A stretch of 27,775 bases of DNA from NCBI GenBank assembly GCA_964569055.1, contig CAZMSZ010000052.1, forward strand, positions 1-27,775, read 5' to 3'. This DNA is from JAWLGW01 sp964569055. Lineage in GTDB: Bacteria; Planctomycetota; J058. Of the stretch, positions 21,002 through 27,775 are shown piece by piece (within the stretch, counting starts at the first letter, position 1; each line of letters opens with the position of its first letter). Under the pieces are notes generated by a model. The model saw nothing but the letters and a program-made list of their open reading frames with translations, searched no databases and was not told the origin of the DNA. A program made the translations under genes and the position numbers.

Positions 21002-21679
21002 TCACCCGCCTCGCGGGAGCTGATAGCGGATCAGCAGCTCGGGCCCGTCCTTCTCGGCCTGGCTGAGCGCGACGTCGCCGGGCTGCATGGCCGAGCGCAT
21101 GACCTCGCAGCACAGGCGCATGCGGTGGGTCGGCGCCGGGTAGGGGGCGATCGCCCGGTGGAGGTCGAACGCGCTCACGTGGAGCTGGCCCTTCCCGGCC
21201 GCTGCGGCAGCCGCGAAGCGCGCGGTCAGCTCGCGCGCGAAGGCGTCGGCATCCGGCGGAGCGACGGCCGGAGCGCTGGTCCGCGCGACGGCCGGGGCCG
21301 CCGCGGCGGCGACGGGCGGCGCCGTGGGCGCGACCCCGAGCGCTGCGGCCTGCTCGGGCGCGCTCGCGCGCGGCGTGGCCTCGGAGCGCGCCTGGCGCGC
21401 GGAGGACGCCTGGCGCGCGCGGGCTCGCCCCGCCGCGCGAGCCGCCCCCGGCCGTCCGAGCCAGCGGTAGACCTCACCGGCGACCAGGCCCTGCAGCCAG
21501 CCGCGCGCCTCGAGCGCGTCGAGCGCGTCCGCGAGCTTGGCCGGGAGCGAGCCGTTGAAGCGCGGGTACAGCCGGCGCAGCACCGGCTCGGCCCGGCAGG
21601 CGCGCTCGAGGTCGAACAGCTCTCCTGGCTCGAGCATCAGCTCGAGGCACAGCGCGAGGTCGTCGCTCCACTCGCTCAC
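21002..21679 (-). CDS. Uncharacterised two-domain protein with Ala/Pro linker
   Basis: The 225-residue product has an N-terminal helical segment (about residues 1-78, including DLERACRAEPVLRRLYPRF and LEARGWLQGLVAGEVYRWLG) that could be a small winged-helix or adaptor domain. An Ala/Pro/Arg-rich linker follows (about 79-145), then a C-terminal alpha/beta segment (GKGQLHVSAFDLHRAIA, PTHRMRLCCEVMRSAM, ELLIRYQLPRGG). No known motif, signal peptide or membrane helix is visible. The start is GTG 21679 with only a weak ribosome site; the in-frame ATG further up is blocked by a stop. It is translationally coupled to the next gene and divergent from the beta-oxidation pair. Confidence 0.68.
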   Translation of the reverse strand: MSEWSDDLALCLELMLEPGELFDLERACRAEPVLRRLYPRFNGSLPAKLADALDALEARGWLQGLVAGEVYRWLGRPGAARAAGRARARQASSARQARSEATPRASAPEQAAALGVAPTAPPVAAAAAPAVARTSAPAVAPPDADAFARELTARFAAAAAAGKGQLHVSAFDLHRAIAPYPAPTHRMRLCCEVMRSAMQPGDVALSQAEKDGPELLIRYQLPRGG

Positions 21680-21752
21680 GAGCTCATCGTATCCCGTCGG
21701 CGGGCCCCCCGGGCGCGTCGCGCTCGCGGTCCGGCGGTCCGGGCGCAGCCGC

Positions 21753-21758
21753 TATAGT
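21753..21758 (+). promoter_or_regulatory. Candidate -10 element for fadA-fadN
   Basis: TATAGT stands out in an otherwise GC-only stretch 107 bases before ATG 21865. No convincing -35 element lies 16-18 bases upstream, so this is a weak call. The rest of the 21680-21864 gap shows only the ribosome-site hairpins described separately. Confidence 0.3.
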
Positions 21759-21843
21759 GCTGGCCCAAACCGGGCACGCTCCGCGGCGCCGCCGCCCCCG
21801 CGCACCTCGCAGGGTCGCCGGGCGGACCGCCGGCGAGCGCGCC

Positions 21844-21863
21844 CCTCCCTGCGAGGAGGCAGG
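21844..21863 (+). promoter_or_regulatory. Alternative hairpins at the fadA ribosome-binding site
   Basis: The strong site GGAGG (21855-21859) can pair with CCTCC (21844-21848), or lie in the loop of CCTGC/GCAGG (21848-21852 with 21859-21863). The two foldings exclude each other, one hiding and one exposing most of the site. Both stems are only 5 bp, so chance is possible. Confidence 0.3.
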
Positions 21864-21864
21864 C

Positions 21865-23016
21865 ATGGAGCTCAAGAAGGTCGGGATCGTCGACTTCGCT
21901 CGTTCGCCGATCGGCAAGGCGAAGGGCGGACAGCTCACCGCGCTCACCCCGCTCGCGATCGCCGCGCAGGTGGTCGACGGGCTGATGGCCCGCAACCCCC
22001 GCCTCCCGAAGGACCGCTTCGAGATGGTCGTCGCCGGGACCGCCTATCCCGAGGGCGAGCAGGGGCTCAACTTCGGCCGCCAGGTCGCGATCAAGTGCGG
22101 CTTCCCGGCCTCGGTGGCCGGGATCACCGTCAACCAGTTCTGCGCCAGCTCCCAGCAGGCGGTCATGATGATCGCGGACGCGCTGGCGGTCGGGAAGGGC
22201 GACATCGGCCTGGCGCTCGGCGTCGAGCACATGGCCCGGATCCCGCAGGGCGGCTTCAACCCCGCGTTCGACCCCGAGCTGTACGAGAGGCGCTTCTACA
22301 TCTCCATGGGCGACACCGCCGAGGTGCTGGCGCGCGAGACGCCGGTCTCGCGCGACGACCAGGAAGCGTTCGCGATCGCCAGCCACGAGAAGGCGCTGCG
22401 CGCCTGGGACGAGGGCGCCTTCGCCCGCGAGGTGATCCCGATCCAGCTCCCCGGCGGCGGCGCGTGCGAGCGCGACGAGTTCCCCCGCACCCCCGACCCG
22501 GCCAAGATCAAGAGCCTCAAGCCGGCCTTCCAGAAGGACGGCACGGTCACGGCCGCGACCTCCTCGCCGCTCTCGATCGGCGTGGCCGCGGTGATCGTGA
22601 TGACCGAGGCCGCGGCCAAGGAGCTGGGGGTCCCGCTGCGCGCGACCATCGAGGGGACCGCGGTGGCCGGGACCGACTACGAGCGGATGGGCCTGGGCCC
22701 GGTCCCCGCGAGCGAGAAGGTGTTCGCCCGCACCGGGCTGAACGTCGGCGCGATGGACGTGATCGAGCTCAACGAGGCGTTCGCGGCCCAGGCACTGGCC
22801 GTGATCCGCAAGGCCGGCTGGGAGGACCACGTCGCCAAGATCAACCCGCTCGGCGGCGCGATCGCGCTCGGTCACCCGCTCGGCATGTCCGGCGCGCGGA
22901 TCATCGGGACCACGATCACGGCGCTCGAGCGGAGCGGCGGCACGTACGGCCTGGCGACCATGTGCGTGGGCGGCGGCCAGGGGGCCTCGACGATCGTCAA
23001 GCGGGTGACGGCGTGA
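21865..23016 (+). CDS. fadA: Acetyl-CoA acyltransferase (3-ketoacyl-CoA thiolase)
   Basis: This enzyme cleaves 3-ketoacyl-CoA with CoA to acetyl-CoA and a shortened acyl-CoA, the last step of beta-oxidation. The 383 residues have the complete thiolase set: nucleophile Cys93 in NQFCASSQQA, VIELNEAFAAQALA, His337 in GHPLGMSGAR, and Cys367 in CVGGGQG. The usual DGAAA segment before the C-terminal half reads SIGVAAVIVM here, a small departure from the family pattern that leaves the catalytic residues intact. ATG 21865 has GAGGAGG directly upstream. The stop overlaps the GTG of fadN, so the two enzymes of this pathway are made together. Very secure assignment to thiolase; chain-length preference is not readable. 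Confidence 0.94.
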   Translation: MELKKVGIVDFARSPIGKAKGGQLTALTPLAIAAQVVDGLMARNPRLPKDRFEMVVAGTAYPEGEQGLNFGRQVAIKCGFPASVAGITVNQFCASSQQAVMMIADALAVGKGDIGLALGVEHMARIPQGGFNPAFDPELYERRFYISMGDTAEVLARETPVSRDDQEAFAIASHEKALRAWDEGAFAREVIPIQLPGGGACERDEFPRTPDPAKIKSLKPAFQKDGTVTAATSSPLSIGVAAVIVMTEAAAKELGVPLRATIEGTAVAGTDYERMGLGPVPASEKVFARTGLNVGAMDVIELNEAFAAQALAVIRKAGWEDHVAKINPLGGAIALGHPLGMSGARIIGTTITALERSGGTYGLATMCVGGGQGASTIVKRVTA

Positions 23017-25385
23017 GCGGCGGCGGGCTGAGCGAGCTCCGCCGCGTCGGCGTCGTCGGCGGCGGGATCATGGGCTCGGGGATCGCGGCGCTGTTCGCGA
23101 ACCAGGGGATCCCCGTGACCCTGTTCGACGTGAGCGAGGAGCTCGCGCGCAAGTCGCTCGAGAAGCTCGCCGACCCCGCGGCGAAGCACCCGCAGCTGTT
23201 CTCGCCCAAGGACGTGCGCCACATCCAGCCCGCGAGCACCGAGAGCTACGCGGCGCTGTTGCCCGAGTGCGACGCGATCGTGGAGGTGGTGCCCGAGGTC
23301 CTCGCGCTCAAGCGCAAGGTGCTGGCCGCGATCGACGAGCACCGCCGCCCGGGCTCGGTCGTCTCGACCAACACCTCGGGCCTCTCGATCGACGCCATGG
23401 TCGAGGGCCTGAGCGACGACCTGCGCGCCCACTTCCTCGGCACGCACTACTTCCACCCGGTGCGCTACATGCCCCTGGTGGAGCTGATCCCGGGCGCGAC
23501 CACCCGCGCCGAGCTGATCGAGGCCTACGCGGCCCTGCTGCGACGCCTCGGCAAGAAGCCGGTCGTCGGGCGGGACACGCCCAACTTCATCGCCAACCGG
23601 ATCGGCGTGTTCGCCATGATGCGCGTGCTGGCGCGGGCCGCCGAGGCGAACGTCCCGATCGAGCGCGCCGACCTCGTCACCGGGCCGCTGATCGGCAACC
23701 CCAAGACCGCCTCGTTCCGGCTGGCCGACATGGTCGGGCTCGACACGCTGCTCCACGTGGCGCAGAACAGCTACGACCGCTGCCCCGACGACGAGGTGCG
23801 CGAGCAGCTCCGCCCGCACGCCTGGCTCGAGCGCCTGGTCGAGGCGGGGCGGTTCGGCCTGAAGACGGGCGCCGGCTTCTACCGCAAGGAGGGCAAGGCG
23901 ATCCGGGTGCTCGACCCGGCGACGTTCGAGTACCGCGAGCAGGAGCCCTCGCCGCGGCCCGACCTCGCCAAGCTGGCGCGCAAGCATCCCGACCCCGCCG
24001 ACCGCCTGCGCGCCGCGTTCGCGGCCGATGCCGCGGGCGACCCCGAGCTGAGCCTGGCGCGGGCGATCGTGCTCGAGACCGGCGCGTACGCGCTCAACCG
24101 GGTGGGCGAGGTGGCGGACGACCTGCTCACGATCGATCAGGCCATGCGCTTGGGCTTCGGCCGCGAGATCGGGCCGATCGAGGCTCTGCAGGCGATCGGC
24201 CCCGAGCGGGCGGCCACCCTGATGGAGGAGGGCGGGATCGCGGTGCCCGCGCTGCTGCGCCAGGCGCTCGCCGCGGGCGGCCAGCTCTACGGCCACGACG
24301 CGAGCGGGCGCACCACGTTCTTCTCGGCGAGCGGCGCCCTGGTCCCCGAACGCGACGACCCCGCGGTCCTCTCGCTCGAGCGGCTGCGCCGCCGCGGCGC
24401 GACGGTGCACGAGAGCCCCGGCGCGCGGCTGGTCGACCTCGGGGACGGCGTGCTCCTGTGCGAGCCCGCCTCGCAGAAGCTGCCCGCGCTCAACCCGATC
24501 GACGACCACCTGCTCGACGCGCTCGAGCGCGCGCACGACGAGGTCGCCGCCGGCAAGTTCGTGGCGTTGGTGCTCGGCAGCCAGGCCACGAACTTCTGCG
24601 CGGGCGCCAACCTGGCGGCGGTGCTGGAGCTGGCCCGCGCCGGGAAGTGGGAGGCGATCGACGCGCTGGCGCACCGGCTGCAGCGGCTCGCGCTGCGCGG
24701 GCTGCACGCCCCCTACCCGGTGGTGGCCGCGCCGCACGGCCTCACGCTGGGCGGCGGGTTGGAGCTGGCGCTCGGCGCGCCGGTGCGCGTGGTCCACACC
24801 GAGCTGTACTGCGGGCTGGTGGAGGTCGGCGTCGGGCTGGTGCCGGCGGGCGGCGGCTGCCTGCGCCTGCTGCAGCTCCAGGAGGCGCGCCGCAACCTGC
24901 GGGGTGGGCCGCTCGGCCCCATGCAGCGGGCCCTGGCCGCCTTCGACCTGATCGGGTGGGGCAAGACCTCGAGCTCGGCCAAGCACGCCAAGGCGCTCGG
25001 CTTGCTCGCCAAGGACGACGTGGTCTGCCCGGCCAAGGACGAGCAGCTCCGCCGCGCCAAGGAGGTCGCGCTCGAGCGGCTCGCGGGCTGGCAGGCGCTC
25101 CCCGCGCAGCCGGTGTCGCTGGCTGGGCGGGGCGGCTACCTCGTCATGGAGGACACGATCGACGGCATGCTGCGCGGCGGGAAGATCACGCCGCACGCCG
25201 CCACGATCGCGCGCGTGCAGGCCCGGATCCTCACCGGGGGCGACGACGCGAACCCGACAGCGGGCACCAGCGAGGAGCGGGTGTGCGAGCTGGAGCGCGA
25301 GGGCTTCCTCGAGCTGGTCAAGTCGCCCGAGACGCAGGCCCGCATGCTCCACATGCTGGAGAAGGGCAAGCCGCTGTTCAATTGA
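23013..25385 (+). CDS. fadN: FadN-type 3-hydroxyacyl-CoA dehydrogenase / enoyl-CoA hydratase
   Basis: The 790-residue protein catalyses hydration and NAD-dependent oxidation in beta-oxidation. The domain order is dehydrogenase first, hydratase last, the reverse of FadB/FadJ and as in Bacillus FadN. The NAD loop is VGVVGGGIMGSG (residues 12-23), and the dehydrogenase His is His145 in THYFHP followed by MPLVEL. TPNFIANRIG and a second dehydrogenase C-terminal domain follow (about 320-430). The crotonase part keeps both catalytic acids, Glu584 in GGGLELAL and Glu604 in LVEVGVGLVP, exactly 20 apart as in rat crotonase (Glu144/Glu164). GTG 23013 overlaps the thiolase stop (GTGA). The final codons and stop (AATTGAC) coincide with a sequence found in the following repeat linkers, and the assembly gap begins one base after the stop codon. 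Confidence 0.93.
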   Translation: MSGGGLSELRRVGVVGGGIMGSGIAALFANQGIPVTLFDVSEELARKSLEKLADPAAKHPQLFSPKDVRHIQPASTESYAALLPECDAIVEVVPEVLALKRKVLAAIDEHRRPGSVVSTNTSGLSIDAMVEGLSDDLRAHFLGTHYFHPVRYMPLVELIPGATTRAELIEAYAALLRRLGKKPVVGRDTPNFIANRIGVFAMMRVLARAAEANVPIERADLVTGPLIGNPKTASFRLADMVGLDTLLHVAQNSYDRCPDDEVREQLRPHAWLERLVEAGRFGLKTGAGFYRKEGKAIRVLDPATFEYREQEPSPRPDLAKLARKHPDPADRLRAAFAADAAGDPELSLARAIVLETGAYALNRVGEVADDLLTIDQAMRLGFGREIGPIEALQAIGPERAATLMEEGGIAVPALLRQALAAGGQLYGHDASGRTTFFSASGALVPERDDPAVLSLERLRRRGATVHESPGARLVDLGDGVLLCEPASQKLPALNPIDDHLLDALERAHDEVAAGKFVALVLGSQATNFCAGANLAAVLELARAGKWEAIDALAHRLQRLALRGLHAPYPVVAAPHGLTLGGGLELALGAPVRVVHTELYCGLVEVGVGLVPAGGGCLRLLQLQEARRNLRGGPLGPMQRALAAFDLIGWGKTSSSAKHAKALGLLAKDDVVCPAKDEQLRRAKEVALERLAGWQALPAQPVSLAGRGGYLVMEDTIDGMLRGGKITPHAATIARVQARILTGGDDANPTAGTSEERVCELEREGFLELVKSPETQARMLHMLEKGKPLFN

Positions 25386-25386
25386 C

Positions 25387-25486
25387 NNNNNNNNNNNNNN
25401 NNNNNNNNNNNNNNNNNNNNNNNNNNNNNNNNNNNNNNNNNNNNNNNNNNNNNNNNNNNNNNNNNNNNNNNNNNNNNNNNNNNNNN
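25387..25486. other. Assembly gap of exactly 100 N
   Basis: A run of exactly 100 Ns begins one base after the fadN stop codon and ends inside repeat array 2. A round 100 usually marks a gap of unknown true length. Its edges fit a break caused by the tandem repeats. Confidence 0.97.
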
Positions 25487-25830
25487 AAGGAAGAGCTGTC
25501 GCCGAACAGGTCGGCTCCCTCACGTGAGAATTGACCGCCAAGAGCGCCAAGACCGCCAAGGAAGAGCTGTCGCCGACGAGGTCGGCTCCCTCGCGTGAGG
25601 ATTTGACGCCGAGGAGGAGCTGTCGCCGACGACGTCGGCTCCCTCGCGTGAGGATTTGACCGCCGAGGAAGAGCTGTCGCCGACGAGGTCGACTCCCTCA
25701 CGTGAGAAGTTGACCGCCAAGAGCGCCAAGAGCGCCAAGGAAGAGCTGGCGCCGACGAGGTCGGCTCCCTCACGTGAGAATTGACCGGCGAGGAAGAGCT
25801 GTCGCCGACGAGGTCGGCTCCCTCACGTGG
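25487..25830 (+). repeat. Tandem intergenic repeat array 2
   Basis: Six copies of a 38-base core begin at 25491, 25562, 25615, 25669, 25741 and 25794 (spacings 71, 53, 54, 72, 53); the last is shortened to 36. The core starts AAGAGCTGTCGCC, contains the inverted repeat GCCGAC-GAG-GTCGGC, and ends in the palindrome CTCACGTGAG (variant CTCGCGTGAG). Linkers are 15-16 or 33-34 bases, starting TTGACCGCC; the long form differs by two extra 9-base GCGCCAAGA-like units. Copies differ at few sites, so the array is younger or better maintained than array 1. It lies between convergent genes and its left end is lost in the N gap, so the copy number is a minimum. Confidence 0.92.
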
Positions 25831-25881
25831 CTTACGACGCGGCCGAGTCGGTCCTCCTCTTGACCGGCCCCAACCAAGCGA

Positions 25882-25913
25882 GCGGGGGCGCCCCCTCTCG
25901 GGAGCGCCCCCGC
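25882..25913 (-). terminator. Strong hairpin terminator after the 13-residue-repeat gene
   Basis: GCGGGGGCGC (25882-25891) pairs perfectly with GCGCCCCCGC (25904-25913), and CCC/GGG inside the loop can extend it. It lies 21 bases past the stop at 25935 on the minus strand. Only a weakly T-rich stretch (TTGGTTGG) follows. It probably ends transcription of the repeat-protein gene, and possibly stops readthrough from array 2. Confidence 0.6.
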
Positions 25914-25934
25914 GTTCCGGCCGTCCGACGCTGC

Positions 25935-26747
25935 CTAGCGGCCGCGGCTGCGGCGGGCGCGGGCGCGCTCGAGCCGCGCCGCCCGCCGCTCCACCGCGCG
26001 CTTGCGCGCGGCCGGCGCGCGCCGCGGCTTCGCCACGCGCCGGTGCTCACGGCCGCCGATCGTGATCCGGGCGGGGCCGACCTTCACCTCCGCGCGCCCA
26101 GGCTGGATCCGCACGCCGCGGTTGGGGGTGACCTGCACGCTCCAGCGCGGCTGCGCCTTGGCCGCGCAGCACGTCACGCGGCGGGCGGGGACCCACACCC
26201 GGACCTGCTGGGTCTCGCAGCGCGCCGGCCGCCACACCCGCACGCGCTCGACCTTGGTGGTGGCGGGGATCCACTTGCGCACCGCCTTGGTCTCGGTCCG
26301 GGCCGGGACCCACACCCGCTCCGAGCGGGTCTCGTAGATCGGCTCGATCCACACCCGCTCGCAGGTGTGCCCGCCGAGGTTCAGCTGGATCCGCCCCCCG
26401 GCGAGGGAGAACCGCGCCTGGAGGCGCTTGCACGCGCAGTCGGGGGAGTCGACGTAGTAGCCCGCGCGGACCTGGACCTGTCGGCTGTTCGTCTCCCAGC
26501 GGCCCGGGATCGTGACCTGCTGCTGCACGACCTCCCAGCGGCCCGGGACGGCGACGGTGCGGTCCTCCCAGACGTAGCCGGCGGGCACCTGCACCTCCTG
26601 GGTGCGCATCTCGTAGTGCCCGGGGACCTCCTCGACCGTGCACACGTGGACGGGGTGGATCGGGCCGTGGTCGTGATCGGCGCGGGCGGGAGCCGCCGCG
26701 AGCAGCAGCGCAGAAGCGGCGGCGGTGAACAGGGGCGTGACCCTCAT
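25935..26747 (-). CDS. Secreted protein with exact 13-residue repeats
   Basis: The 270-residue precursor has a signal peptide (residues 1-23, core AAASALLLAAAPARA) and then a short His-rich stretch. Four repeats of exactly 13 residues follow (41-92), patterned on VPGRWExxxxxVx. After a 41-residue insert with Cys104, Cys106 and Cys129 come four more (134-185), patterned on VPARxETxxVRVW, and the start of a ninth (VPARRV). The regular Val/Trp spacing predicts stacked beta strands. The last 38 residues are extremely Arg-rich (for example KRAVERRAARLERARARR) and could bind polyanions such as nucleic acid or surface polysaccharide. ATG 26747 has AAGGAG 6 bases upstream. The family is not recognised; an envelope or extracellular role is inferred from the signal peptide. 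Confidence 0.82.
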   Translation of the reverse strand: MRVTPLFTAAASALLLAAAPARADHDHGPIHPVHVCTVEEVPGHYEMRTQEVQVPAGYVWEDRTVAVPGRWEVVQQQVTIPGRWETNSRQVQVRAGYYVDSPDCACKRLQARFSLAGGRIQLNLGGHTCERVWIEPIYETRSERVWVPARTETKAVRKWIPATTKVERVRVWRPARCETQQVRVWVPARRVTCCAAKAQPRWSVQVTPNRGVRIQPGRAEVKVGPARITIGGREHRRVAKPRRAPAARKRAVERRAARLERARARRSRGR

Positions 26748-26943
26748 GGTGTGCTCCTTGGTAGTGGGTTACGCGGGATCCGACGGTCCGTCTCCGGGGA
26801 CATTCGCCTTCGAATAACGACCCGCGGGCCACGTCGAAGCGCCCCTCTTCGGGCGCGCTAACTGGCTATCGCTCCACGGGTTGAGCCGCTCCTCGCCCCG
26901 CGGTCCCGCGCCCCGGCGTTGCGAGGGCGCGGCGGGATCCCTA

Positions 26944-26959
26944 CCCTCGACCGCGAGGG
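26944..26959 (+). promoter_or_regulatory. Hairpin overlapping a ribosome-binding site
   Basis: CCCTCG (26944-26949) and CGAGGG (26954-26959) form a 6-bp stem with loop ACCG; the right arm contains half of the GAGGGAGG site of the following GTG start. The 26748-26969 gap also has GCGCCC/GGGCGC with a CTCTTC loop (about 26848-26865) and ATTCG/CGAAT. No promoter could be chosen for either divergent gene. Confidence 0.3.
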
Positions 26960-26969
26960 AGGCGCGTCC

Positions 26970-27775
26970 GTGATCGTCGAGTGTCCTGGGTGCCTGCGGC
27001 GCTATGACGTGAGCGGTCGTCCTCCCGGCTCCCTCGCGCGCTGCGCCTGCGGCACCGCGTTCACGCTGCCCGAGCCGCCGGCCGGGGCCGGCACGCTCTC
27101 CTGCCCGAGCTGCGGCGCCGGGGTCCCGGGCACCGCGCGCACGTGCGAGTACTGCGAGCGGGCCCTGAAGGTCCGGGCCTGTCCGCGCTGCTTCCGCGCG
27201 CTGTTCGCTGGCGTGCGGTTCTGCAGTCACTGCGGGGCGGACGCCTCGGCGCCGGCGCTCACGCTGCCCGACGGCCGGGCGCGCCCGCGCGACTGCCCGC
27301 GCTGCCCCGAGCACCCGCGCCTCGTCAGCCAGCTCGTGTCCGACCTCATGCTCGACGCGTGCAGCGAATGCGATGGCGTGTACGTCGACGCCGCGCTGCT
27401 CGAGCGGATCCTCGTCGCGCGTCGCCACGCCCCGCACGATAGCGGAGAGCCCGACCCCTACCGCACCTGGGTCAAGGGGCTCGAGGCGGAGCAGCGCGGC
27501 GCGAGCTACTACATCCGCTGCCCCGACTGCGACCGGCAGATGCACCGCCGCAACTTCGGCAGGGCCTCGGGCGTGGTGGTCGACGTGTGCAACGACCACG
27601 GCACCTGGTTCGACGCCGACGAGCTCGAGGCGGTGATCCGGTTCGTCCAGGCCGGCGGCCTCGACGCGGCGCGCTCGGCGGCGCCCCTTCCCTCCTCCCG
27701 CTTGACCGTCGAGGAGGCCGCGCCGGGCGATCCGCCGCGGGTGCGCGTGCGCGCCCGGCCCGCGCGCGCGGCCCG
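26970..27775 (+). CDS. Multi-zinc-ribbon protein (zf-TFIIB-like), 3' end cut
   Basis: The reading frame from GTG 26970 stays open for 268 codons to the window edge. It carries at least nine Cys-x2-Cys or Cys-x-Cys knuckles. In order they are CPGC, CAC, CPSC, CEYC, CPRC and CSHC (about residues 5-92), then two longer modules. The first is CPRC followed by LMLDACSECDGVYVDAALLE; the second is CPDC followed by VVVDVCNDHGTWFDADELE. The latter two match the zf-TFIIB type of small zinc ribbon in which two knuckles precede a Gly-x-W/Y-hydrophobic-Asp segment. No signal peptide is seen. GTG is chosen because GAGGGAGG lies about 8 bases upstream. The end is Pro/Arg-rich and may lead into a further domain, possibly a membrane part. 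Such proteins are poorly characterised; zinc binding is likely. Confidence 0.78.
   Translation, partial: MIVECPGCLRRYDVSGRPPGSLARCACGTAFTLPEPPAGAGTLSCPSCGAGVPGTARTCEYCERALKVRACPRCFRALFAGVRFCSHCGADASAPALTLPDGRARPRDCPRCPEHPRLVSQLVSDLMLDACSECDGVYVDAALLERILVARRHAPHDSGEPDPYRTWVKGLEAEQRGASYYIRCPDCDRQMHRRNFGRASGVVVDVCNDHGTWFDADELEAVIRFVQAGGLDAARSAAPLPSSRLTVEEAAPGDPPRVRVRARPARAA

Noticed and set aside
25378..25773. Minus-strand open frame of about 130 codons with RSWRSWRS repeats
   Set aside because: It is the antisense translation of the tandem repeat plus the N gap, with no ribosome site; the repetition comes from the DNA repeat.
25487..25830. CRISPR array
   Set aside because: The segments between cores are themselves repeated (GCGCCAAG units) rather than unique, spacings alternate 53/71, and no cas genes are present.
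25827..26861. Plus-strand frame of 344 codons over the repeat-protein gene
   Set aside because: The opposite strand has a signal peptide, a good ribosome site and an exact residue period; this frame has none.

Overview
The window is 27,775 bases of very GC-rich bacterial DNA, with G or C at nearly every third codon position. It is a scaffold piece with one internal gap: 100 Ns at 25387-25486, a typical placeholder for a gap of unknown size. No rRNA, tRNA, transposase, phage or CRISPR locus was seen. The best guess for the source is a planctomycete or a similar large-genome, high-GC bacterium. This rests on a giant membrane Ser/Thr kinase with TPRs, a second kinase remnant fused to TPRs, a MoxR/DUF58 operon, a DUF5117/DUF4953-type secreted metalloprotease and repeat-rich exported proteins. 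It is an inference from gene style, not a marker-based assignment.

Layout, left to right. (1) 12-3750 (+): two overlapping MuiA-like DUF4140/DUF4139 paralogues. (2) 3830-9077 (-): glycerol kinase, a large secreted zinc metalloprotease, and upstream of them a broken-looking kinase/TPR protein. (3) 9167-13257 (+): a tightly overlapping run of MoxR ATPase, DUF58 protein, a membrane protein with a DUF4129-like tail, and protein-L-isoaspartate methyltransferase. (4) 13517-14254 (+): a polyprenol/diacylglycerol-kinase-like membrane enzyme. (5) 14433-14843 (-): a small XRE-type regulator with a zinc-finger-like tail, divergent from (6) 15092-19912 (+): a 1606-residue Ser/Thr kinase with an FG-rich disordered N-terminal region, one membrane helix and about 980 residues of TPR-like helices. 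(7) 20276-21679 (-): two coupled genes of unknown function. (8) 21865-25385 (+): thiolase and a FadN-type hydroxyacyl-CoA dehydrogenase/enoyl-CoA hydratase, a compact beta-oxidation pair. (9) 25935-26747 (-): a secreted protein built from exact 13-residue repeats. (10) 26970 to the window end (+): a zinc-ribbon protein cut by the edge.

The most unusual structure is a family of tandem intergenic repeats at 19913-20245 and 25487-25830. Units recur every 53-54 or 70-72 bases. Each has a core of about 33-38 bases with short inverted repeats, joined by linkers made of a GCGCCAAG-type 9-mer whose copy number varies. Both arrays sit between the 3' ends of convergent genes, start at or next to the stop codon of the left gene, and have the same orientation. 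The other two convergent junctions (3751-3829 and 14255-14432) hold ordinary GC-rich hairpins. The repeats therefore look like gene-end elements related in style to REP/BIME sequences, but I do not recognise the family.
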